Source of the DNA: Echinostoma caproni
Lineage: Eukaryota; Platyhelminthes; Trematoda; Plagiorchiida; Echinostomatidae
DNA length: 64,000 nucleotides
NCBI GenBank assembly: GCA_900618425.1
Contig: UZAN01040171.1
Location: 24,628-88,627, forward strand
Direction: 5' to 3'
Shown: piece by piece, positions 36,236-47,460 of the stretch
Layout of the letters: each line of letters begins with the position of its first letter
Numbering within the stretch: position 1 is the stretch's first letter
The notes under the pieces: generated by a model
What the model saw: only the letters and a program-made list of their open reading frames with translations
What the model was told of the DNA's origin: nothing
Database searches by the model: none
Translations under genes and position numbers: made by a program

Positions 36236-39200
36236 ATATGGAATTAGTTCAAAATAAATGTTGGCCATCCAGATGTTTTATATGGAAATGAAATGATGAC
36301 AGATAATAAAATGCTTATCTCTATAAGTTTGTCTGTCAGACATATATTGCCATGTATTGCAGACCACCTAGGAGTCTCTTTTGTTGGCAGGAATGTTTTA
36401 TTTTAAAAATGGGTGTCTGATGCAAAATCCCTAGTGGTTCAAATTCTTTCTGATTAAAGTTGGATTGCATTCACATTCTGATCGTTTTGACCTTTCAGTT
36501 TTTTCTCTCACTTTGTGAAGAATGCTTGGGTTTCGATCGGTTCATGGAAGCCTGAGCCCCTGTCGAATGAACACTCTATAAGAGTTCAAAGAGGAACTGC
36601 GTGTAGAATACAAATCATTTTCGAAATACAATTCATTGGGAGCAAAGGCGAAATATCCGACAATTTCATTATCGAGATTGTAGCCAATTTTAGCAATACC
36701 CGAGGACGACAAACTTGTTGGGCGAGACGTGTGACAGAATATTGTATTCATATATTTATCAATAATGAGTTACTTCACCAATCAATAAATTTGGATCGTT
36801 GGGCTCCGTTTGTCTAGTTGTTTAAACCATAGAGAATACTGCGAGATGATAACATGAATTTTGTTCTCCTCAGTCGCTGAAATTCTGATGTTGATACAAG
36901 TGCGTGTAGGTAACTACAGTGAATCCAAGGACAGCAACCAGGGGAAGTTGTAAGATGCAGGTAATGCGCATTTTGAAATCGGAGGAATAACGAACAAGCA
37001 AATTGATGGTGTAGCAAAAGGCAATCCTCTGGAAAATCATAAGTTGATGTATTTCTGGGACTAGTTGAAGCACGGTTGCAGTATAATATTGTTTGATTGT
37101 TTTTTATAAACGATATTTAAAACTTATTTTGATTTTACTGACCTTGATCGTCTAACGCACTCCTTACACTATTCAGTACTATTTTTCTCAATCTATGTGT
37201 TTCTCTTAGGGAGGAGAACAGCCGTTCAAAGACGTTCAGATATGAGTTTGAAGCGATTTGTGTAACGAAAGACCGTATGGAATGTACCACGCCCACAACT
37301 CCCCAGTTTTGTTCAGTTGGCATAAAAAGGAGACCTAGTTTTACTGTTCCTTGGTGCCAGGAACACATGCTCTTTTGACATGCCTTAAAACAACATGCTT
37401 CTGGACACAGGTTATCCGGAGAATTTAACAAATGTGCGTAGCAGGTGGAGGCCATTAATTGATCCCATCTGCAAAGTACTGAAGAAAAGCGTCTCTTTCA
37501 GACAGGTCTTCATGGATGATTATCTAATAAACATTGTACAGCAGAAACTCAAGGTGGTATTGTACCGGACATTTCCTGCTGCATAGTTGTGATTGATATA
37601 TCCAGGGACAGGATATACCCAGGGACTTTGTTTGGACAACTGAAAACAGAACCAATCACCCAGTTGTGCCTCAAATGTCGGCTATCAGATCATTTGCAGT
37701 TGCGGTGACACCTATATCGACACAGCGATATCCTAACACATTTGTAATGGCTACTACATTGATTGACGCAGTACAATAACAGAAGTCAAACTGACGAGGG
37801 AAATCCATTATCATCGATCCCAAAAGAAAGTATTACATTCGGAAACGTTCACCCACTTTTTGTTCAAACCGATGTCACGTAATAAAAATGTCAGACCCTG
37901 GGCATTCAATGAAACAGTGCTGGTCGATTTACGTAATCGGATTGTGTGTAGACAAACGTTTATGACAAAATCTATTTAGTTATTTTAAAACGGAATCTAT
38001 AACTGGCTCCCCTCCCTAAAGTGTTGTTCCTTAAAGGCCTGTTGTTGCTGTAACGTTCCTATTTGCAAACCAGGTTGTTTTCTGCTGTCGTGACTGGGAA
38101 AAATAAAATAAATGAAAACACCTCGCAGTGTTTTTCATCTCTCTGATCTAACGAATCAACAAATAAATACCAGTAGTTGTGATGCATTTTAAATTCTGGG
38201 TTTTGCTTCAAAACTAGATGCTAGGAACAGCTTTTTGGAATAAACGGAGCGGTATTCAAAACAAAAACATTTTGGTTGAGGTTTTGTTTATCAAATAAAA
38301 GTTTAATAGACCATGTTTATTTTTGTCTGACAGTTCATTCTTGATTGTAGCAGCACGAAATTTGCCATTTGCAGTTTATTTTGTTCCAATCCTCAATTTG
38401 GAGGACAAATTGGCACGTTTACGGAATAAACGAGCATGAATTTTGGACTTGAAGAGCCATTTTGCCCCACTTATATATAACTGATTCATCCGAGGAGTTT
38501 TAAATTCCAAATAACTCTCTGTACACTCTTCTTCATTATGATTTGTCGTGGAAAAGATTAATAGACATCTTACTTTAAACAGTTTCAAACACATCGATAT
38601 CTCGTTTGACCATTTCTGTAAACAGTGAAGCTCCATTGTCTTATTACATATTTTGATGGGCTTTATTTGACAAACTTAAGTTAGTAAGCTCTTGCAGAGA
38701 ATCGTTTTAGTCCTCTTCAATTTTTTAAAACTAAAAGCGCTATGAAATTTCATAAACAAGCTGATTTCCTGATTAGCTAAACCAATGCGTATGAGATGAG
38801 AGAGACTTATCCGACTCGAGCAAATTCTTCCAAAATCTGGCAACAGTTCTAAGGCATTGGTCGTTACCTAAAGTAACCTCCTCGGGGATGGGTTTCCCCG
38901 TAAGACATATCCATTACACGAATATTGTTCCCGAAGACACCCGATTGAGAAATCCCGCATTGTTCAAAATGTATATGGAGAAAAGTATCCGTATCATGTT
39001 TTTCGCATTTAAAGCGCTTCAGAATCTTCAGGGCTTCGATCACAGAAAACTAGTACTTCCTTTCATGAGGATCAATAAAGTTGGAAATAAGCTAGAAACA
39101 GCAGCAAATAAGTGATATAGATCTATTCTTTTTTGTGATGAAGCTTCTATGTGTACCACAGAGCTACTGCAATGGCAAAAATATTGCATAATGCACTAAA

Positions 39201-39358
39201 TAGTATTGATATGCATCCAATTCAAAGGTTATATATCCAAATCACTGCGCTTGCATCAGTTGTCGTTTGCTGTCAGTCCAGATAACCCCAAACTAATACT
39301 GCGATAAGTGCAAAATCACTTTATTACATCCTTATTTATCTAACTAAACATTTACTAG
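36236..39358. other. No recognisable gene
   Basis: AT-rich. A 100-codon plus frame (36515-36817) and a 106-codon minus frame (37135-37455) are open but carry no motif I recognise. A LDTG tetrapeptide near 37400 recalls an aspartic protease but has no supporting context. Confidence 0.35.
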
Positions 39359-39602
39359 AAATGTGAACAAAACTTCCACCGGTTTCTCACCTGCTGGGGG
39401 ACCATCTCATTCCAAAGTACGTCAGAAATTTCAGTTTTACCCAACCACTACTGGCCTGCACTGGTTTAAAGATGTCGAAGTGGTTGAACTCACATCGACT
39501 TCAAGTGTGGCTCATCATGATGATTATCCCTTTGTAAAAGAAAACCAATGCATACCATATTTATTTAATTCTGTCGGGGATTCTCTTGATCGTAAACCTT
39601 AA
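39359..39602 (+). CDS. Candidate terminal exon, unknown protein
   Basis: After an acceptor-like ctaactaaacatttactag (ending at 39358), a frame of 80 codons runs to taa at 39600. Composition is balanced and protein-like: GFSPAGGPSHSK, then KFQFYPTTTGLHWFKDVEVV, and an end VGDSLDRKP. The minus strand has no comparable frame. The incoming phase is 2. I recognise no domain. This is one of the better-looking single candidate exons of the window, but no partner exon was found. Confidence 0.32.
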
Positions 39603-40090
39603 AATCACCACCTTATCATGGGTATTGCGCTACTATTGACTTTGTACATTAGTTTGTTGCACTCAAGCTGCACAACTTTATCTGGCCCTTAGTCTTCCCA
39701 TCTGACGCCAGAGTCCTTCTCACAACGATACGGCTATGTCAGATCAGATTAGGACACAAAACGGTGACACTCAGAACAGTTCAGTTCAGCCTGCTAGGAC
39801 GAAACCAGGCTTGCGTCCAGATTCCTACACCAATAGGATTTGCGGAATTTCTCTGATGCTACAGTGTGAAACAATTATCGTAAATTTTTATGATTAGTTG
39901 AACAATGTAGATCAAACATTTTGTAGTTTTGGATAGCTATCTAAGCTAGCACTTATCAGAGGGGTTCTTTTCAGTATTTTCTTAAAGGGTCTACGAATGA
40001 GGGGCGGGAATCTCACTGCCGCACTCAAATCAGACAAAGGCAGTTGTAATACAGTTGGCAATACGTCAAAAGTCTTTTTACATTTTACTT

Positions 40091-40269
40091 CCTTTTTCTA
40101 CTTATTGAATATGCAAATAAACAGTCAACTTTCAAGAAAGAAGCTGCGGCCATACAAAGGCTGCCTGAGGAAAATACAGATATAGGGAAGACGGGCGGCG
40201 GTGGAGCGGTTTGAACCCGGGACACCCAGATCATTAGTTAGTGACCTAACAACTTGGCCTCCACCGCAA
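40091..40269 (-). repeat. SINE family B copy
   Basis: Minus strand: head GGCCAAGTTGTTAGGTCACT, B-box-like CGGGTTCAAACCGCTCCACC, body GCAGCCTTTGTATGGCCGCAG, tail with TTCAATAAGTAGAAA. Close to the copy at 46130-46313. Confidence 0.75.
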
Positions 40270-41983
40270 TGATTAGCAAGGAGAGGAAGGTGATGCGTTG
40301 GTTGCAAACCTACTAAAAAGCTCTACATAACTATGTTGCTTCAATTTCACTTACTATTCCCTAGATTCTTAATTTTTAGAATGATGATGATATTGTAGTT
40401 TTGATAAAGGTAAAGTGGAAGTATAAATATTGACATTTGTCGCTTGGTATCATAATGCATGCCTTCTCAATCCTGAATAGGACTTCAGTGATTACTTCAT
40501 TGTCTCGAAGATCTACAGATTCCGTAAAGTTGATCTGTTGTGTAATTACTCAGGTGTCGTTCTTGAAAGCAAAGTTTTCTGGTCTCTACATACTCAAACT
40601 GCTGCTTACATTACTTTCTTTCCTAGGACCAATTTTCGCGTCGTTTTGCACTGGTCAGTCGGAGAGAAGGACTTCTGTTTAGCAGAGTGTTCTCTCTTTT
40701 AGCATTCATGTGATTCTACTCGGTATAATTCAACCCCACTATAGATTGCTTGCACATGACCTCAGAACCATCAGTCGTGTTTCTCAATTTTATCTTAAGT
40801 TTATGCCGCCTTCGGATTTGAAAACCACACTTGCTCAAAAGCACGTTTCCATTTTATTTAGTTCTATTTGCTCGTGAAACTTTTTCATCGAGCGATTTAT
40901 TCCTTCTCACGTGTCACCTTACATGTTTACCTCGAAATTTTACTTTGCATTTGCAGTCGAAATATGCTCTGCGCTAAACAATTTATTTGGTACCTGACCT
41001 GAGCTATTGTTGAGCCATTTTCAACTTTCTATTGTCCTTATTGGGTTACGCTGGTTTGTTTTCCGTTAAGTATAATTTAAATATATAGCATATCAAAGTT
41101 CAAAAGGGAATCCATGTACCGTTTTGGATTTTTACCAGATGGTGGCTACATATTGATTAGATACATCGCTCACAGCCAAATATATGATAGAATGGCAAAC
41201 AAAACATGTACTATCCCTTTCTTCTATTATTACATTAGGTATCATCTACGGTCAAGAACAAACAATTCATACGAATAAGTAAGTGTTGTTGTACCTCAGG
41301 CAGGCACACAGGAGAGAAAACAAATCAAAGACAGAAGTTGAACAGTTCCGCGGTTTGCCCTCAGAAGAGAGTTACTGGTTATCCGTTAGGGACTCAAGGT
41401 TCAAGACCGTAGTCTTGAACTAAAATGAAAATGAAGGAGGTTACAAATTGTAAACTCGGCGTAAAATTTGTGCTAATGGTAGTATAACAGTGGTGGCCGG
41501 GTGGCGAAAGTCACCAACTCAGAGCAACGTTTACACCACTTATTATTTGAAACCTTTTGACGCAGAAACTCTATCCAAATGTAACACTTAAAGATGTCCG
41601 AACAGATATCAGTTGAACCAATGTTGTACAATTTTTTTATTTGCTAACGAAATAAATGAGTATGTACAGCAGTAAGTAGCATGTATTGAATTTTCCCTGG
41701 AAGCAATCACCGGTTTCGCGGATTTTTTACACATCATAACTGCCTATCCGGGAATCTTTTGACAGTTCGTTCATATAGAAGTATTTCCTAAGCCATTCAT
41801 ATACCGATTGCTGCATAATATAATATACGAAGAAGCTTAAGTCACGTTTGTTATTGTTGATAGCATAAAACCCGCCTGCAAAATAGCAAATCAAGAAATC
41901 GATCCATAAATTAACTGACTGGTTCCAAAAGGGCTGTCTAAACAAATATACTGAGTTGGAAATGTTTGCGATTACCGAGGAAG
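40270..41983. other. No gene; small SINE head fragment at 41489-41525
   Basis: AT-rich spacer. The fragment GTGGTGGCCGGGTGGCGAAAGTCACCAACTC (41490-41520) matches the tRNA-like head of SINE families B/C and stops abruptly. Minus-strand frames near 41727-42062 overlap the family D fragment and are shadows. Confidence 0.4.
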
Positions 41984-42125
41984 AGCTCTGTTTCGTCCTG
42001 TTTCGGACTCCTGGGGAATCAACGATCTCCCAAGAAGTGAAACCCACATCGAAGAACATCAAGACGGGTTGGTGACTGTGAACAGTCGAATGGGTTAATC
42101 CAAGCTTGTTACTCTAAATATACTG
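41984..42125 (-). repeat. SINE family D fragment with hammerhead footprint
   Basis: The minus strand at 42020-41984 reads GTCC GAAACA GGAC GAAAC AGAG, that is, stem II, the GAAA core and part of stem III, but the CTGATGA block is degraded (CCAGGA). On the other side the plus strand reads GAACAGTCGAATGGG...ACTCTAAATATAC (42085-42122), a segment also found beside the hammerhead pieces at 51290-52040 and, inverted, at 62135-62200. Confidence 0.65.
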
Positions 42126-42138
42126 AGTACTGCAAATG

Positions 42139-42321
42139 TGGTGGTCAAGTGATTAGTTCACCAAATTGCGACCCGGAATTCCCGGTTTCGAACCGCTCCA
42201 CAGCCGCCCTTCTTTCAAATTTCTGTATTTCCTCGTGCAGCTTTTGTATGGCCGCAGCCCTCTACCTGAAAGTTGGTCGTAAATTTATACATTCAATAAA
42301 TAAAAGAGAAAATAAAAATAC
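42139..42321 (+). repeat. SINE family B copy
   Basis: Head GTGGTCAAGTGATTAGTTCACC, B-box-like GGTTTCGAACCGCTCCAC, body CTTTTGTATGGCCGCAG, tail ATTCAATAAATAAAAGAG. It follows the family D fragment directly. Confidence 0.75.
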
Positions 42322-42883
42322 ATTTTATATATATATTCGGAATTTTACACTTTTCGTGTAAATTATGTATCAGTTTGCTCATTATAGAAGATCCATCAAT
42401 TGTTGAGGCTTACTACTGGTAAATAAATACTAATATGCCGAATCCTTGACTATGTTTCCGGTGTGATGCACAATTTTACTGAATGGCTCGTGGAATCTCG
42501 CAATCGAAAATAATTCATTTTGTATAATTATCGTTCAACTTTACTGTAGGCTTCATCTATATGTTATCTTAGAAGTAAAACACGTTATGGCGTTCCATTT
42601 CACATGAATCCATTCTATTCCTAAAACTAAGAGAAACGAAAATGCTTTTGATATTTCCACCATCCTGGTCTTGAAACATCCTTCAGGATACTTTTTTAAA
42701 TGATCTAACTTTGAGAACACTCCTATTCTCAATGGGATTTGCAACCATGTGTCTTTGAAAGGCGTACTCTGTACCGGCAGCATATAAGGATATACGGGTG
42801 TTGAATATATATTAACTTTTGTCAGACAAAGTTGCATTGTCTTAGCACCTACCGACACATGCGTGACACCGATGTAATTCAGT
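42322..42883. other. No recognisable gene
   Basis: A 101-codon minus frame (42553-42858) is open but unidentified. The stretch ends at the 3' side of the minus-strand RTE element. Confidence 0.35.
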
Positions 42884-44220
42884 TCATTTGCATCGACTGA
42901 TCATCATCATCACCGTACAGCAAAATTCAATAAGGCGAACTTCCCTGATCGCTGCCAAATTCATGATGCATACCAGGTTGGTGGTAAGGTCGACATGGAT
43001 GGGACCTATTTTGAGAGAGGGAGAAGAAGATGGACCTCTATGGTCAACACACAGAGTACACAATCGAAATCTGCATATATACGGTTTCAGGCATTCTAAC
43101 CTGATAAGGAATGACAACAAGAAAGCCACTCCTGTGGATTCACTGCCATATCCTTCAATGTCTCTAATCAACCGGCTGTGAAGTCTTTTGGACACCAAGC
43201 GCGAGACACCGATTCTCCCTAATTGATCTGTGCATTTCCTCATGCATCATCTACACGCCATCTGTTGAACTTCACGTGGATTCCTCTATTTCAGCGAGGC
43301 TGCGGAGAATAACGCGCGATGCGGCAGACGACAGCTGGGCATAACCATTACTTGTCCTGGGTGGCGAATTCTACTAATCTGAATTCGGCCGGTTAGCAGG
43401 TTTATCCGTAGTAGACTCCCAAACACACTACGGCTTACTTCCAGATTACTAACCCGTTTGCTCCATCCCACGTGGGCTAAACTAAGTAAAGACCGATAAT
43501 CGAAAAGTTCTATTCGACGGTTATCTTCTAATAACAAGTGCAAGCTCTACCAACCACAAAGTAGAACTGAAGGATGGGTGGCACAATATACAAACCTTTC
43601 AACTTCATTAGAACCTAGCGTCTACGCCAAAGGTGTTTTAGTTCTGCTTATGCTGCTCGAGCCTTCGAAATGCGAGCGGCTATCTCCTCTACTGCACATC
43701 CGTCATTGGTTACGCAACTACCTAAGTATGAAAAGTGATTCACTACACTTAATTCCTGGTCAATTAGTTTCAGAGCCGGAGTAGGCGAAAAGCAGTCCTG
43801 CAGCTTTGAAATTCCAAAGCACCATTTGCTCTGGGATGCCACGTTCCTGTCCGTTGACAGCTGTGTCGGAAGTTGGTGCTGGATAGAAACAGATAATGGT
43901 CTGCGCAGAAATGAAGAAGTCAATCTCCGTTATCTGTTCGTTGGCACAGTAGAGCACAACTACCGCCTAGGCAAGCTTCTGATGCGCTCAGTTTTCCAAT
44001 CTGCGCGTTAAAATCACCTGCAAGTACAACTATGTTGGAGCTTGACTCATCCAAAGGCGATCCATGAGTTTGTCGTAGAAAGCGTCCTTTTGTGTATCTG
44101 GACTGTAAATGGTCGGTGTGTATGTCAATGTGATGAACAAACACCTTTTGGTGTTGCTTCCCTTCTGGAAGCTGATTAAACCATGGAGACGCACTGCACA
44201 TAAGCGACTTTTGACGGGGA
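42884..44220 (-). mobile_element. Internally deleted RTE-clade LINE (RTE-C)
   Basis: Minus-strand RTE/SR2-type element. The endonuclease end reads KHQHQKVFV-like GKQHQKVFVHH near 44140 and IVVLAGDFNAQIGKLS near 44020. The sequence then passes almost directly to the thumb region: SYLGSCVTNDG near 43715 and ARISKARA near 43655. The C-terminal part is clear: YRSLLSLAHVGWSKRVSNLE near 43490, GQVMVMPSCRLPHRALFS near 43320, IGVSRL near 43200, and DMAVNPQEWLSCCHS near 43140, equivalent to the DMAxNRSQW terminal block. The fingers and palm, including the YADD active site, are absent, a loss of roughly 300 codons. A (TGA)n-like tail follows near 42900. Confidence 0.85.
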
Positions 44221-45569
44221 TCCTATCTATTGATAATCAACTGATAATAAGGAATCAGAGGGTATTTTCTATTTAAAAGAGATCGATTTATGGAACTGGA
44301 GTTAATACTAGAAGATAAAACTCATCTGACGTTTTGTAGGGGACCCTTTTATTGATGATGTTATGGAACATATTAAAAATACGATGTATAGAATGCATTA
44401 TGATCTCGAATACTTGATAGGTTCCCTATTATTGGGACGAATAAGAGTAAAGGTACCCTAGTCAACAACTGGAGCTCGTATTCTGAATGACCGGTGGCTA
44501 TGAAGAGTTCAAAAGACTCGGATACTGCGACTGTATCTTGTGGTAAAGTTTAATTACGGCGTTCCAGTATTCCTTGTGATGATTCGCTTTCTTCGTATCT
44601 ATCCACTTCAGAAAAAAATTGAAAATCATTTTTGTCATCCTTGCGAATTAAATTTGAAGTTATTGCAGTGAAAGTAGTCTAACTCTTGGACCACTTAGGA
44701 TAATCATGATTGAGCTCACACTACAGTGAACTCCAGCGACTTGCCTAATCAGAAAGAGAACCACACACGAAGAACAAGTATATATGAATCTATTTTTTCC
44801 CGGCCTTTCTTCACACAATAAAACACCAACCATTTATCACTTATATCTAATAAGAAGATAATTGAATACTAAATTAAACACTTGTTCGCCAATGCCTTAC
44901 AATAAGGAACATTCCAAAGTGTGCCGGTTTCGTAACTTGATATAGATTAATCGGTAAAATTTTGACAACTCCTGAAGTCTACATCTTGGACCACATACAA
45001 AATCCAGAAGGCGGAATGTTAATGCTAATACTAATAGTATTCCCAAGATCAACAACAAATTCATGTATGCAATCACTTTCCGCTGGAACTATCATGCATC
45101 TCTTATATCTTGATGAATGTAGTTTCTGTTAAACATGTTATCATAGTTCTCGCATAAATGGATCGCAAAAATTTGATCATTTACTGAAATCTAATCCTNA
45201 TCCTCAAACAAAATACAAACGCTTTTTATTTTTTATCCCACAAATCAACATTTTCGTTTAGGTATGGTGGAATCACATGATAAATTTTATAATGCATTGT
45301 CTTACAATTCTGTACTTATTTCCGCTCTTCAGATTTCTGAGGATCAATAATCAATCAACCGAAACTGATTACATTTTCGTTGTTGCAACACTGCACTGTA
45401 TTCATCTGTTTGGTTTATTGTGCATTTGACTGTGAGAGGATTTTAACGACAGAGCGAGTGAGCGAATATCTCCAAGGGAATAGGGGTTGCTATGGCGAGG
45501 ATTTTTGTTTGCAGATGGTTGCTTACCGTCTGATGGATAGAGAAAGAAGCGTGTGTGTGTGTTTTGTAG
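44221..45569. other. No recognisable gene
   Basis: AT-rich spacer with no shared repeat. An ambiguous base is at 45199. Confidence 0.4.
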
Positions 45570-45746
45570 GGAATCAATGCCCCCAAACAAGAAAAAAAAC
45601 GGTTCACGTTCACACAGTGCCATTAAATTTGGGTGTATTAATGGAGTTGAATGGAAATGTAACAGCTGAGCTGTACCATGCAAGCAGCAATCAATACCTC
45701 TATCACTGTTTCGATGTGGTTCTACCAGGCGTACGTGGTTACTGTT
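45570..45746 (+). CDS. Candidate internal exon, unknown protein
   Basis: Lies within the longest open frame outside an identified mobile element (45380-45868, 162 codons). An acceptor-like gtgtgtgtgtgttttgtag ends at 45569, and a consensus donor gtaagt begins at 45747. The exon is 177 bases, phase 1 at both ends, a pattern common in extracellular modules. The peptide contains TVPLNLGVLMELNGNVTAEL with one NVT glycosylation site and ends in a cysteine-rich stretch before the donor. No domain is recognised. The rest of the 162-codon frame is probably chance extension; it has no early ATG. Confidence 0.3.
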
Positions 45747-46129
45747 GTAAGTGGGATATCCACGCACAGTTTATATGCGGTTTATCGTGTTCTAAAATTA
45801 TTCCCTTCTCACTACTCACTGCGTGTCTGAACCAAACAATAGTTCTACTGAAGATGGTCTATAAGTAATATAAGATATGTAGTTCATATATTAGTTCGTG
45901 TTACTTACAACTACATCCTAGTTATCACCAGCAATCTCGATCAGCTGTAAACACATCACTATTAGAAATCAATACAAACGGTTATCGAAGAATTCGGATA
46001 AAAAACCAGCCACCTTTTGGGGGAACCTCCATCACGTAATTGGGTTAGTCTACACAATTCAGCTCGTTTTTTTAATGCAATTTTTATCAGCAACCACCAT
46101 GAAGACATTGTCAGTACAACACGTTTGTT

Positions 46130-46313
46130 TGTGGTCAAGTGGTTAGGTCACCAACTAGTGATCTGGGTGTCCCGGGTTCAAACCACTCCATCGCTGCCCA
46201 TTTTACCTATATCTGTATTTTCCCCAGACAGCCTTTGTATGGCCGCAGCTTCCTTCCTGGAGGTTGACTGTACATTTGTATGTTCAATAAATAGAAAAGG
46301 GAAATAAAAATAC
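46130..46313 (+). repeat. SINE family B, best copy
   Basis: Head GTGGTCAAGTGGTTAGGTCACC, B-box-like GGGTTCAAACCACTCC, body CAGCCTTTGTATGGCCGCAGC, tail TTCAATAAATAGAAAAGGG followed by an A/TTA-rich end. The head resembles a tRNA 5' half. It is used here as the reference for the family. Confidence 0.8.
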
Positions 46314-46709
46314 CTTTATTATTATTAGTAATTATTATTATCATTGCCGATAGTTTTCGGCAAGCGTAAACGTAAACGTGCTCATGGACTATGGATTTTG
46401 CGTCCTGATTTATCCTTTTACCAAATGGATACACCTCCTCATATAGTTCTGTCTGTACTGAAGAATTGAGTTGCTGTGAACTTGAGGCAATGCTGAATAA
46501 AAGAGTGCGATCGTTAACGCTACAACCTATATGCTTTAATTTTGTCACTGCATAGTTTATTCCTTATATTCCTTCTTTGCAGTCCAGTCGCATACTTTTC
46601 TACGACCTGTGCAATTTGTGAGCCATCAACCTCACAAGAGACTAGAGTGACGTTCCTATAATAATATTGCGTATTCATCTATTTTCTAACCGCTGAGGAT
46701 CAGACGATG

Positions 46710-46885
46710 TTAGCCCGGTAGTAACGTTACCAGATTATCACCCCAGAGGACGAGTGATCGAATCTCACCATCACCGCCTGACTTTCCCGATTTACGTGAT
46801 GTATGGCAGCTCTTTAATTGGCCGCTTCCCCCTTCCTGGAAATTGTATGATTGTGTATTCAATAGAACTAAGTAACACTGAAAAG
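46710..46885 (+). repeat. SINE family C copy
   Basis: Head AGCCCGGTAGTAACGTTACC, then AGATTATCACCCC, B-box-like GTGATCGAATCTCACC, body ATGTATGGCAGCTCTTTAATTGG, tail CTTCCTGGAAATTGTATGATTG and TTCAATAGAACTAAG. Other copies: 47090-47195, 52350-52440 (minus) and 56236-56425. Confidence 0.75.
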
Positions 46886-47089
46886 AAACGAAATTAAGAG
46901 AAGAAAAATGACATCTCCACCGTGCAAAGTTGGCTAAAAACCTTGAAATGCTAGCAAGCTTTCAGCATTTGTTATTCTGTCTCGGCGGTTGTAATCAACT
47001 ATTGTGCAAACTACATAACTTGTCATATATTCTCATTAGATCGTCCTGGATAACTCTTAAGAAGCAGTTTGCCGTTTCAATGATATTGA

Positions 47090-47195
47090 ATTCTACCACC
47101 ACCTGACTTTCCTCATTGTGTGGTGTATGGCAGCCATTTGGCTAGACCTTCTCCCTTCCTGAAAATTGTATCACTATAAGTTCAATAAAAGGAGG
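47090..47195 (+). repeat. SINE family C, 3' body
   Basis: ACCACCACCTGACTTTCCTC, then TGTATGGCAGCCATTTGGC, CTTCCTGAAAATTGTATCAC and TTCAATAAAAGGAGGAG. It lacks the tRNA-like head, so the copy is 5' truncated. Confidence 0.75.
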
Positions 47196-47289
47196 AGAAA
47201 AACAAGGCACCGCAAGTCACAGGCTTTGAAAATTATTACTGCACATGAAGGACACCATAAAAATTTCCTGAGCTTCTCCGAGGGCTGAC

Positions 47290-47460
47290 TTCAGCTGACT
47301 TCAGCTTCGGCTTCGGTCGGTGCAGCCCGCCTTCCAGGTTGGGGCCCAAGGGATGAGGATTGTCATTGGTTAGAGACGCTGAGAGATATGGCCCAGAATA
47401 GAAGTCAGTGGCGCGAACGCTGTACGATCTTCCTGTCTAAATCCCGTGCCCCGTAAAAGC
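47290..47460 (+). mobile_element. 3' end of an RTE-clade LINE (RTE-D)
   Basis: The plus strand encodes VGAARLPGWGPRDEDCHW followed by LETLRDMAQNRSQWRERC and a stop near 47456. These are the C-terminal SRLPGWGPRD and DMAxNRSQW blocks of RTE/SR2-type polyproteins, here in one unbroken frame of about 45 codons. Nothing upstream of 47290 belongs to it, so this is a strongly 5'-truncated insertion, the usual outcome of target-primed reverse transcription. Being undecayed, it looks younger than RTE-A, B and C. Confidence 0.85.

Noticed and set aside
37395..37586. LDTG tetrapeptide suggesting an LTR-element aspartic protease
   Set aside because: No flanking protease, integrase or reverse-transcriptase motif; a four-residue match is chance.
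45380..45868. The full 162-codon frame as one gene
   Set aside because: No ATG near its start, a consensus donor in the middle, and hydrophobic low-complexity ends; only the inner exon is retained as a candidate.
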